A program made the translations under genes and the position numbers. Positions 10,062 to 20,502 of a DNA stretch of 64,000 nt are shown piece by piece. Below the pieces are notes generated by a model. The model searched no databases. It saw nothing but the letters and a program-made list of their open reading frames with translations, and was not told the origin of the DNA. Numbering within the stretch: position 1 is the stretch's first letter; the number at the start of each line of letters is the position of its first letter. This stretch comes from Takakia lepidozioides (taxonomy: Eukaryota; Streptophyta; Takakiopsida; Takakiales; Takakiaceae), in assembly GCA_030704615.1 (NCBI GenBank), contig CM060732.1:28377053-28441052 (forward strand), in the 5' to 3' direction.

Positions 10062-10725
10062 ATGTCACGTCGGAAATAGCCGACACACAATAGACACTAT
10101 AACGGACCAACAAATCCAGGAAATACCCCACCAAGCATGACAAATGTAATATACGACAGTTTCATGTCCAATGAACATCATGCCCTAAAGGTGGGGAACA
10201 CATGGAAGCGCTTGCCCTACAGCACAAACTTCCACAGTGCCTTGTGGAACGTCCCTTCGGACCGTGAAGAAATAGCAATATTCGTAGGTATTGCAAAATT
10301 CCCCTACATTGCCAAAACCGGGAAAATTAATTACGATTCGTGACTTTCGCCGAAGAAACTAAAGACGCAAAATTCACAATATTGATAGAAGACCAGCCAT
10401 TCTGTTCGACTACGCAAATACAATACAGAATGGTTCGATAAAGGTAGAGAGGCGATGACATGACAAAACGTCAAAAAACAAACAATGACGAGATGTACAA
10501 TACAATAGAAGTCCTTAACGAAAATGGCCAAAAATGGATGGAGAATCCGTACGTTCAGGGGATCTCGTTGCAGTCAAGTGTAACATCCGATATTGGATGA
10601 ATTTACGTCACAAGAAACACGGGCTTTCATTCCAACTAAAAGGGGTCAATCTGTTGGCCAAAGCACGAGAGGAGATAGAGTCGAATCGAATGACGAACCG
10701 GAGCAAAAAACATAGAGCTTAATTA
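10062..10725 (+). pseudogene. unrecognised decayed reading frame in three segments
   Basis: From an ATG at 10062 one frame gives about 92 codons to 10343 with a single premature TAG at 10077. It includes HALKVGNTWKRLPYSTNFH and REEIAIFVGIAKFPYIAKTG. A second frame picks up at about 10340 (VTFAEETKDAKFTILIEDQP), breaks, and resumes at about 10460 (MTKRQKTNNDEMYN). A third frame at 10534-10722 gives SGDLVAVKCNIRYWMNL, GLSFQLKGVNLLAKAREEIE and a basic tail. The three segments run end to end on one strand, which is what a frameshifted gene looks like. I do not recognise the family. It could be a decayed viral or transposon gene. Whether the segments ever formed one protein is inference. Confidence 0.35.
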
Positions 10726-11159
10726 GATAACATCTAATCGTTCATGTAAGGGCCACCATATTTTAGAAAGACCATCATCCTTCTCCTCTTCAAAAAGTCT
10801 ATTTTGTCCCAAGCATGCTCACAACAGATAATAAAAAAAATACTGATTTATCATAGTCCAATCTACTTGTTGTTGTACAAGACGCCCATGGAAAAACCCT
10901 CCAACTCCCTACCCCCCCCACCCAATCGGAACTGCGTGACCGACATTTTGGCAGGCTGCATGATCCGTACTCTCTCTCATGATCCTTGAGTATGGCCCAT
11001 CCGTCCGGACGTCCTTCTCAGAAGAAGTCGTCGCTAGTAGTGCGAGCAACGCGAAGCCCTAGTTTTAGATGGGGCATGCGGGGTCCACCTTAGATCTGGT
11101 AGGTTTTGTCATATGTGTGGAGGGGACGAGCAGCAATAGGCCAGTGCAGCAGCAGCCCC
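10726..11159. other. no feature seen
   Basis: A+T-rich sequence with a short C run near 10910. No recognisable gene or RNA. Confidence 0.4.
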
Positions 11160-11345
11160 CCCACATTGTAGCCCTGGTTAAGTGCCCACATACCACCTCA
11201 AAAGCGGTTGTGGGTTCAATCCAAGGCGTGGTGTTCAAGTTGGTGCCGGACCATAATTTACACCTCCCAAAGGAGGCGTCTTGATATATAATTAGGCCAG
11301 ATCCCACACATCCATGCTATAGTGATCTATCCTTGAGGCATAATA
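11160..11345 (+). mobile_element. putative tRNA-derived SINE
   Basis: The sequence contains an internal RNA polymerase III promoter layout: an A-box-like TAGCCCTGGTTAAG at about 11169-11182 and a B-box GGTTCAATCC at 11213-11222. The gap of roughly 30 bp matches a tRNA head. The surrounding bases cannot fold into a normal cloverleaf with an anticodon, so a functional tRNA is unlikely. A short A+T-rich tail near 11283-11295 could be the 3' end. No target duplication was confirmed by eye. Confidence 0.45.
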
Positions 11346-11829
11346 CTATTCTTATCATGTTTTAAGAATTTTATTTTTTAATTAATAAAAGGCGTTGGCC
11401 AATTACTTTATTGAAGGTAAACCCTGAAAGATGCCATAAGGCAAAGCCGACCAAGTCAGTCTAATCCGGGGAAATTGAGGCATAAAGTAGTGGCTACGGA
11501 GGCCACATAGGAACGCGCGAAAATGAGAGAGAAGATGAAAGCAGGAAGAGTGGAGGATTTGGGTTGGGGTTAGACAATCTTAGGAAGAAGAGCCATATAT
11601 TGGCATTGGAGGTAAGGAAATGAGATAATCTTGGGCCTGCAAGCTGTAACCTTTCGCTGTTATGGGGTCACTCCCCGATCAGGGAGACAAGGGACATCAT
11701 ATCTCCAATGGGTGGAACTTTTGCGAGCTAAACGCCAAAGCCTTGGAACAGGCGTCTTCAAACAACATAGCAAAGAAACCCCTTCCGATGACTTGACAGA
11801 AAAATTATTTGAGTTGGCCTCCCCAACCC
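11346..11829. other. no feature seen
   Basis: No recognisable coding similarity. A short A/T-rich run (11364-11391) follows the SINE-like unit. Confidence 0.35.
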
Positions 11830-12195
11830 AACTTAATGCTCAATAATCCACTCCCACACCCAGCTCTTATAATTTAGTGGCCAGAAAATTGGCTCCTCGA
11901 CATATAGCACCCTTGCAGCTTCAGGCCATAAAAAGACCTTACTATTAGAGGGGTCGGGAGAGGAATCCAAGCCGCGAGAGGCGGGGCCTCGGCCCAATAG
12001 AGAAGGCAAAACAGATGACAAGGGGCCTTGGAATGATCCAGTATCTTTAAGTTAGAGGAACGTTGAGAGTTCCAACTCCTACCTCTTCCCTCATATAAAC
12101 CCTTGAAAGGACCCTCTTCTTCCATGACGACCATAACCCATTTCATATAGAAGTTAGCCATGCCAAGGGAGTCAAAGAAAGGAAATGCCAACGAA
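11830..12195 (-). mobile_element. possible LINE reverse transcriptase remnant
   Basis: Minus-strand frames give FFDSLGMANFYMKWVMVVME, resembling the LINE RT stretch in which a hydrophobic LGM..F..W segment precedes the VNG loop. A shifted frame then gives CHLFCLLYWAEAPPLAAW and VRSFYGLKLQGCYMSRSQF, resembling the PLAPYLF..AE..A region and the approach to the ADD box. The ADD box itself is not present. Similarity is by eye only and the sequence is heavily broken, so this may be chance. Confidence 0.3.
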
Positions 12196-12249
12196 TCGGA
12201 CCAGGAAAAAGATAGTCAGAGAGAACCCAAAAGGAATTAAAAACACAAT

Positions 12250-15200
12250 GTAAGCCAAAACTCTAAGCATACAACAAAAAAAAAAACATTAGTTGGATTG
12301 TAGAGGGACCACAACGTCCCAACACCAGATATCGGGAATGCTCGAATTAAGAAGGTCAACAAAACCTTCAAAAACCTTTGCAGATGCGAAGTATTAAAGA
12401 TGAGAAACCAGGGGATCAAAGAAGGGCTTCTAGGAAATTGAGGCGATGATCAATTGATGAAAGCCACGGAGCCGCATGAGCAAATACACTCATAACCGGC
12501 TAATGTTGCATCTCGATAGCGTGATTGGCCGAGAGCAGCCCGTTTATTCACGGTAACTATGATCTTCTCCTTATTTATGACCTACTGAGCCTAACAAGTA
12601 GGTAGAAAGTTGCGTCCTCATAAGTCTATGAATTCTCGGAACCCGTCTCCTCTCCATAACCTCTAGCCTCTCCGCGATGATGAACAACATGATGCTATGC
12701 TCAACATGAGATTGAATACTCAATACCCACTTCCATTCCTACCACGACCCAACTCATCTCTCATTGCAATCCTGCATAATTGTTGTGAATCGGATTGACC
12801 ATCGCTCACATCGCAAACAAGAGCGTTGCGCCAAAACTTAAATCGCTCATATTAATTAGCAGCGGTTGGGCGGCAAACACGAAGGTAAAAACGGGTAGGT
12901 ACCTGCACTGACCTTCTATAGCCGTTGCCCGACATGTCCACATAGCCGGCTCCGTCTTACCGGCTACGTAGTCCATAATGCTCAAAACGGTCCAAGAATA
13001 GCTTTAGATTAACAGAAAAAACATCTACTCAAATGGGGACACAACCTAGAGAAAAGAGAGGGAAAGGAGCGTTAGCGCTAAAGCTTAGTCACCAATAGTG
13101 CGACACATACACAAGGGAATCAGCCATAATCAGGCCAAAGAAAAGCTTTAATCCCTTAGCAAAGAAAGATCCCTAAATTAGACAATCAAGGGATCAAGGG
13201 ATGGAGAAATGAACATATATCAAAGCTTGTATCACAGCTAGAAATTAGAGAAAACGATTAAACTGCAGAAGATGGCAGACACCCATACCAAAACCCCTAC
13301 AACGACCGACATCACGAGCAAACTCAGCCTAATAGGAACCTATAGCTGCGGCTAGGTCCTAACAACACACACCGCAAAATGCGGAGCTACATCACCCTCC
13401 TTAAATTCCTTGAACTTAAAAAATGTCACCCTAATTTTTATTCTCAAGGGAGATTTCTTGGATGTAAAATCCATACTATGGTTAGATGTTTCCACACACA
13501 TCCACTTACTGACATGTGGGAATTCTGTCCATTTTGAGGCCATTTCTAGGGTCAGATTGGGCCTACCCTAGGTTGGGGCCACTTGTTTGGCCCACGCCCT
13601 TCTTTTACATCATTGGAAAGTCCATTGCCCCAGGAGTCACTTCCCGAGAGCAAACCCCCGACTCACCCACGCAGAAACCAATGTTCTAAACAAAATTCGG
13701 AATTTGGACATACCAGACTGATATAGAAGTATGGACTAAATTGGAGACATGGTGGCAGTAAGGTGTTCCATTAATTTCATAATTTTAGATAGTGGACTGG
13801 TATAAATAAAAGAAATTGAGAATTGTTGTTGATCTGGTATAAACATATGAGTTAGTGTTTGGGTGATACCATGGTACATATATCCGGGTCTGGTATTAGA
13901 TAAGACACAAGCAAACCTTAAGGTAATAAGAGCATTGTTGTAACAAAACTCCCGAATAGATACTAGTTCACATCAAAGAAGTCTTTTTGTAGTAACAAAA
14001 AAATAAAATTGTAAGCGTCTCTAGAACGATGGAGTGATTGCAAAAATTGATTCGGTGTTAGATGGAATCAATCACATTAGCAGGCACTACACTAAAAATT
14101 GAAGGAGCACCGCTGCAGCTATGGTATATGACAACAAACACTACTAGGGACCTTGCTCTCACGTGATGGGAAACACTGGTATTTACGAGGCAGAACAAAA
14201 ATGAATACCAAAATGGGGGATTATTCAGCTTACTGTGTTGTCCCTATTTCATTAATATACCTATGGTTCGTATTATTTTTTTTTTTTCGGGGCCCGCGCC
14301 TGCAGAGCCCAACACTTATTAACTAGTAAGTGGTAACTTAGTAAGTACTAGGGGCTCTCGTTTATATACCCTCTCAAGGCGGTGGGACCCTTCTAGAAGG
14401 TTGCCATGTGACACGTGAGCCCTAGAAACCCCTAGCATGCCACACCTTCTTACCCAATTTGCAGCCTGAAATTAAATAGCTGTCGGCTTCGTGCCTTCTT
14501 TTTTCTTACCCTCCTTACACGACGGTTACTAATTCAAGTTGTGGTGTAGCTTACTATATCACCCGCTTTTTATTTTTATCCTGGATCCACTCTCTATCCT
14601 CACACCCCCCTCCCCCCCCCCTTTTTCAAACCTGGGCCCTTAATCGTTTGGTAAAAGTCAGGTATTATTTTAGGATTTATTGGGGAAACTTGTTCATAAC
14701 CATGGTATTTATCTTGGGTGAATAGACATACATAGTATGCATATATAACCATAAGAATGATGAAACCTGTAAGATTTATTTAAACACATGTACAATGGGC
14801 GATTGTACAGAAGATGAGAAGTTCCCAAAAAGGATAAGAATGCTTTTTGTTGGATTCTGTGTGTAGAGAGAGACTTTGTCACAACACAATGTGAAAGTCA
14901 ATGTGTGTGATGAGAATGGGTACAAGGTCACCGGCGTTCCAGCTCCAGGTGTCCCTGCTTGCTGTCCCCGATTGTGTTGTGTGTGCTGTTTGTGTCTTGT
15001 TCGGGTTTGTCCTCCCTACTGTCCTGTTTCGTTTGTGTTGCCAAAGCAAGAGAGCCCATCGCCGTTTTAGGCTTGTTTCGCTTGAGTTCCTCTTGGATGG
15101 CAGGCCCGGGAGAATGTAGTAGCATACACATAGTCGGCGACAGGATTTGAGCCCACAGTCACCTACTGACAGTGAGTCGTGAGTTGTTATAATGCTGATC

Positions 15201-17195
15201 AAATATTTTATTATTCAAGGAACCTGGATTGAGATCTGATAGAGGACATGGGGTGGAGAAGGATGATAGACGAGGTGCCGGAGCGAGCGAGACGTTGAGT
15301 GAAGAGAGACAAGGATAGGCAAGAGATAGTAGTGGAGGGTGTGGGTTATCGTGCATCGCAGGCAGGTAACATAAGCAGGGGTCAAGATGAGCGGGCCGGA
15401 TGTGCTGTTTCAGCTGCGGAACAAATAACTTGGGCGGTATCTTATCAGAGCGATCAATGAGAGCCATGTGGGAAATCTTTCAGAGGCGGAGAGTGTGGAG
15501 AGGGATTGCATGGTTCACCGGTCGTATATTGCACAAGGCCAGTATCAGGTGTGCCTGAAGCTGTGTAATAACTCAACTTTTCCCCCCTCTCCACTTTCAG
15601 GGTGAGAGTTGTGTGGGCAGTAGTGCTACGGGGTCCTGGATGCATCTTTGGTCGGTGAATATGGTTAATCGTAGCGCGATCTTCGAGAGGTGGTCATATC
15701 TTGCGGCGAATCGAGGCATTGCAGTTCACTTTTGGCTGGAATTTTTATCTGGCACTTTTGACATTCGTCGTCGATTGTCTCTTGAAGAACCAATCGATTC
15801 AAGGCAATGAGGATCGGCCACTAGTGTCAACCAATCTCTGGTTTCTTAGGCTCATTGTTGAATGGAAGCTGGGTCTTAGCAACGGCTGCAAGATGGAGCC
15901 TATGAAGATTAAGTTGTGGGTCGCGGTATAGAGCTATACACTGCCGTAGTTATTGGCCCCAAACAACATAACCGCATATCTAAATTATTAGATCGATCGT
16001 GACATGGAACTGCATTTGCAGTTGTCTCTTTTGATCAAATCTCAACATCTGTGTCAGATAAACTTTCGTTCGCTTGTGCCAAACTTTTTGTCTGAATATT
16101 CTCTTTCGAACATAGATTTGGCTTAAAAACAATATCACATTCTATCTCAACCCCGGAAAAGATCTCCGTAACCATAATCGACCATCTCTCATCGTATCTG
16201 AGCGTACTTCTGTCATAAAAAAAAAGATACGATTTATCCGGCCCTTTATATACAACATATTTGTATTAGTGAGATATCCGAAGGTTGTGGTAGTACCAGA
16301 GTTGGTGATGGAGGACAGAGCCTTCTGGCAGCTGCATTCAAGGGAAAGGGTGGTTTGGAGTATTTGTCCACGGTGACCACGTATTTCTTATTTTCCTTTT
16401 TCAGTGTCTAGCTTGACTGCTCTGTATTTTGGCATGCCACAACTGGTCAAGTCTGTGTGAGTCTTGATCTCACAGATATTATTCAGCATGTAAACCTGAA
16501 TTGGCCTTCTAATGTGCCTACTATGCCAAAAGCATGCGGAAGTGCAAAAAAGTGAGGGATCATTGGAGAAATGAGAGTTTGAGGCGAGTGTGATGCGCAA
16601 TCCGTTTGGTTGGTGTGGAGTACAGCTGGTTATAAATGAAATCAAGGAAGATGAACCTACTGCGTTCAAGTAGGTGAGACTCCTGGCGCTGTATTTCTCA
16701 GGAGGCAACTGCAAGGTACAAGTGGTCTCAACACCAGACATTCTAACCACCCCCTGGGTCAATCTTGCTTGCCTGCTGCCTTACAATTGGATGGGGAATC
16801 TATGGCTCCAAAGCCGCTGGGTTAATGCCCTGGATTTGTTTCTATCACGGTAGCTCATGTGAAATGACCAACAGTGCTTCAGTGGTCAGAAATAAAAGCT
16901 ACCTTCCACTCAGGTGTAGCTGGGCGCTGACCAGGGCATGCCATCATGTCTTGAAGACTTGGAGTGATGTTCAGTTGGCAGAGCTCCTGAACGTGGAAGT
17001 CTGCAGGAGGTCTAAGATGTTGAGAAATAGCAGTCAAAAGCTAACCTGTTATCACCGTGTTTGGCCACTTGTATCCGAAGAATTCAGAGATGCAAGGTAT
17101 AAAGTTGCAGTTGATTCATAGTGTAATATGCTCTTTTTGAGGTTTAGTAGATTAAGTCAGGAAGTTGATGAGTCATGTCCCTCTCTTGGTTGCAG
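12250..17195. other. gene-poor interval
   Basis: I see no supportable gene. Noted items are a T run at about 14275-14286, a C-rich run at 14604-14622 and several short frames without motifs. The missing 5' exons of epsilon-COP (next feature) would be expected somewhere upstream of 17196, but none of their conserved peptides was found here. Confidence 0.4.
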
Positions 17196-19196
17196 GAGGA
17201 GGCATTGGCCAGCCTGGTTGAATGGTTAGCAGATCCAGCTATTGCAAGCAATCCTATGCTGCTGCTGACTGCTGGCATCATCTATTCCCATGAGCAAAAT
17301 TACAATGAAGCTCTCAAGCATACACATGTCGGGGGGACTCTTGACTTGTGAGTAATCTGTCATGAACCCAGGGTTTGTCAAATAATATCTGTTGGTGCTG
17401 TAGGGATGAGGGTTTGGGTTTTGGTACAGTGGGCCACACTATGATGGCCAACTGGCTCTAAACAGGATATGTTGTTCTTTATGAGGTGTGGCTGGTTGGG
17501 TTGGTTTCATAGGATAAGGGATGCCCTCTGCTTAATCACTGCTGCTATTCTTTGTCAGCTGGGCATCACAGGTTGGCAAAGGGCATTTTGATGTGTTAAC
17601 AGTCTTGGAAAAGATTTATTATGGTGTTGATACAAGAATTGAATAGAAAATTTGGCCTAAGTGCATCTTCACGGAGAATTCAATTTCACTGAGTCCATGT
17701 TGGAGACAGCGGGGCAGTGTCCTCCGTCGGGTCTTCTGTTACGAAACTTATTTGTCAGCCAGCAGATGCCTGTACACCATTTCATAAGTCCTGGGACACT
17801 AACATTAAAAAATTCTAATAATAATTCTAAAGATTCTAATCCATCAGTGGGAGTGGACTGAAGCTCCAATGGGAACGTGTCCTGCATATTGGTCCTTTTG
17901 TCTTGTTGTAACGCATGCATCTTGCAAGATCATTTCTGAAAATTGAATTGTCAAAATGGTGGTAGGGGTGCACTTAATGTGCAGATCTACTTGAAACTCA
18001 ATCGTTCGGATTACGCAGACAAGCAATTGAAGATCATGCAACAGATTGATGAAGACCACACCCTCACTCAGCTAGCCAATGCTTGGGTGAATCTCTCTGT
18101 GGTATGTTCAGCTCTGCTTTCAAGGTCTAAATGGGTTTGGGCCTTCGCAATGAAAGCATTTAATCTGCTTGTAAGATGATGTCAGTTCAAGCACTCAAGG
18201 ATGGGTGATTTACCAGCTTATGAGACTTCGCTCAATTCAGTGGTATTTCTTGCCTTTTGGCAGGGTGGTGCCAAGATACTAGAGGCGTCCTACATTTTCC
18301 AGGAGCTCTGTGAGAAGTACACATCGACAGCAATGCTCCTAAATGGCAGTGCAGTGTGCCAAATGCACATGGGCCACTTTGAAGTGGCTGAAACCCGTCT
18401 TCTTGAGGCACTGAGCAAGGTATGATAGATAAGATTCGGTGATTCGATCATCAGCTTATGTATCAGGTCCTTGAAAAAAAAGAAATTGTTATGGCCAAAC
18501 TACCATTAACCAGCAAAAACGTCCCATCTAAATCTTGGACATCAGCAGAAATTGTAAATGGATGTGGCCCCGTCCTAGATGCCATTGTTTCTGCCTTGAT
18601 TTGTAAAGGAGGTAAAGCTTTGGACAAACTTAGAGGAGATCTCTTTCCATGTCCCTTCTTGTTAATACAAAACTTCCCTGCAGGATTCTAAGGATGCGAA
18701 CACCCTTGCAAATTTGATAGTGTGTAATCTCCACTTGGGCAAACCGACTACTCGATACATGAGGTGTGGAATATGTGCCTCAACCCTTCTGTTAGTCTCC
18801 CTTGGTAGTGCTCACAGAATGTACAGTTGTCACAATGTTTTGCACTTCCACCTCCCAGTAGTAGATATCAAGCCTTTGACAGAAGAACTGTCTCTTAATC
18901 TTGTTTCTGAAGATTATCATGGTCATGGCAATGTCAAGCTGATAGCAGCTTACCTTTTGTGAATGTCCTTTCCATGGGATATTGATGTGGTAGTGCAATG
19001 TGTTGATAACCTGTCCGCTTCTATGTATTTGCTTTGAATTACAAGCTATATAGGTTAGTTCTCAATGTCCAAATTATTGCTTAATCTCTGTTGTGGTGAC
19101 AGTCAATTGAAGATCTCGCATCCTGATCATGGTTTAATCCAACGCGCTGTTAATGATGAGGCGGCATTTGAGAGAGCTCTCCAAAGTATCACTTGA
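17196..19196 (+). CDS. coatomer subunit epsilon (epsilon-COP), 3' five exons only
   Basis: Epsilon-COP is a TPR-like alpha-solenoid subunit that stabilises alpha-COP in the COPI coat on Golgi-derived vesicles. Five exons with GT..AG borders read in register: 17196-17347, 17966-18101, 18264-18419, 18684-18763 and 19103-19196. The peptides follow plant epsilon-COP in order: [79 protein letters not shown] and a last exon ending ERALQSIT and TGA. Together they encode about 205 residues, roughly the C-terminal 70% of a normal 290-residue protein. The N-terminal exons, normally holding an LFGLRNNFYLGAYQ-type start, were not found upstream. Either they lie beyond an intron I cannot read, or this is a 5'-truncated copy. 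All splice sites and the stop are intact, so decay is not otherwise evident. Confidence 0.85.
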
Positions 19197-20502
19197 CTTG
19201 GTACTCAGCAAAAGCTTCATCATGTTGGCACTAACTGGTATTAGTAAAGCAGACAGCCTGCCCTCCAGTCACTCAGAAATTCTGTATGACATGGTTATTG
19301 TGGCTGTTGGCAATGCGTTTAGGTTAGTAGAGTTTCTCTATGGATGATTTTTGTCAATTGCTGGTACCTAGCCAGTACACTTCAACACCTCCCTACCATC
19401 TTTCTTCGATGCCCGAGGCCTGGGCCACTTGTTAGGGTCAAGGCCAGCTCGATGCTATGGGCTCTGTCAGACAGATTACATCTTTAATTTTTTGTTATGT
19501 TGTCTGAATTTGATCTATTGTATACCGATCATTGGATTTGATTGTAGTGTATAGACAGTCGAAAGAAAGCACTTCCGATTCAGGCATGTCTTTCAAAGCT
19601 TAATTTTCACACTAATGAACACTGCTTTTCTTTAGATTCCACAGGATGGCACAATTCTTCAAGGAACATTGTTTGATGGCATACTATTGAGGGACGCACC
19701 TGGACATCACCAGATAGAGATAGAGATTGAACAGGCTCTTCAAACTGTGATTTGTGTCTATACTCTTGTAATGTAATGCTGATGATCAAGAGCTCGTCTA
19801 CCATCTACTCACTTTCTGGTTTATGCGCTATCAGAAGAAGGCCATTGACTGGGTTTTTTCAGACTCTGGAAGAAATGCATTGCAGATGCTTGGTACAAGT
19901 CGCCAAACATGCTGGCTTGGGGGTGACTGTCACATTAATGTTACTAGAGATCTAGTTGCTCTCTTGAGAAATACATGGGGTATACGACATCACTGTGGGA
20001 ATTGAAAATTGCAGTACAAGGAATGTCTCATTCTGGGAACCCTACCTCAAACAGAAAGGCTCTTGATCCAAAGAGCAGACAGGGGTAGTAGCTGAGCCAA
20101 GCTGGAGGCTCAAAAAACACATTCTTGGTTGTGATTCTCTTTCCTTCCGCGCTGCCATTCGCAATCCACGTACTCCAAATGCGATGCCGCAACCGAGATT
20201 ACCACAGACATTGAATGTACCACGTATTATCAGGAGAGTTCATGGATGAACTGGATGATTAACATACCTTCATGTACCGCACCCAGCCCACTGAGGATGT
20301 AAATGAGGTATGCATGGATGAAGTTTCTGCTGTCTCAGCACTCGACAGAAAGAAGGAAAGAACCAAGGGAGCTTGGCTTGTGAGCAGACTGTGTTTAGTG
20401 CAGGATCTTGGTGTTGAGTGAAATTTGGATGCACAACACGCAATTGTGCATGAGAGTTGCAGGAGGTTAGAGCTGTGATCTTCACTGGGATCGTATTTCG
20501 CA
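19197..20502. other. intergenic, epsilon-COP to UBLCP1
   Basis: No supportable gene. A 60-codon frame at 19823-20005 has no motif I recognise. The last few hundred bases should contain the UBLCP1 5' leader and promoter; no clear TATA or CAAT arrangement was singled out. Confidence 0.4.

Noticed and set aside
11160-11235. Functional tRNA gene
   Set aside because: A-box and B-box are present but no acceptor stem or anticodon arm can be formed, so a SINE head is the better reading.
14876-15150. Cys/Val-rich frames at 14.9-15.2 kb
   Set aside because: Overlapping frames on both strands with low-complexity composition and no recognisable domain.
15701-15931. Frame with WNFYLALLTF, resembling the NFYLGAYQ start of epsilon-COP
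   Set aside because: Only NFYL matches, no other conserved residue lines up and no donor/acceptor joins it in phase to the exon at 17196. Treated as chance.
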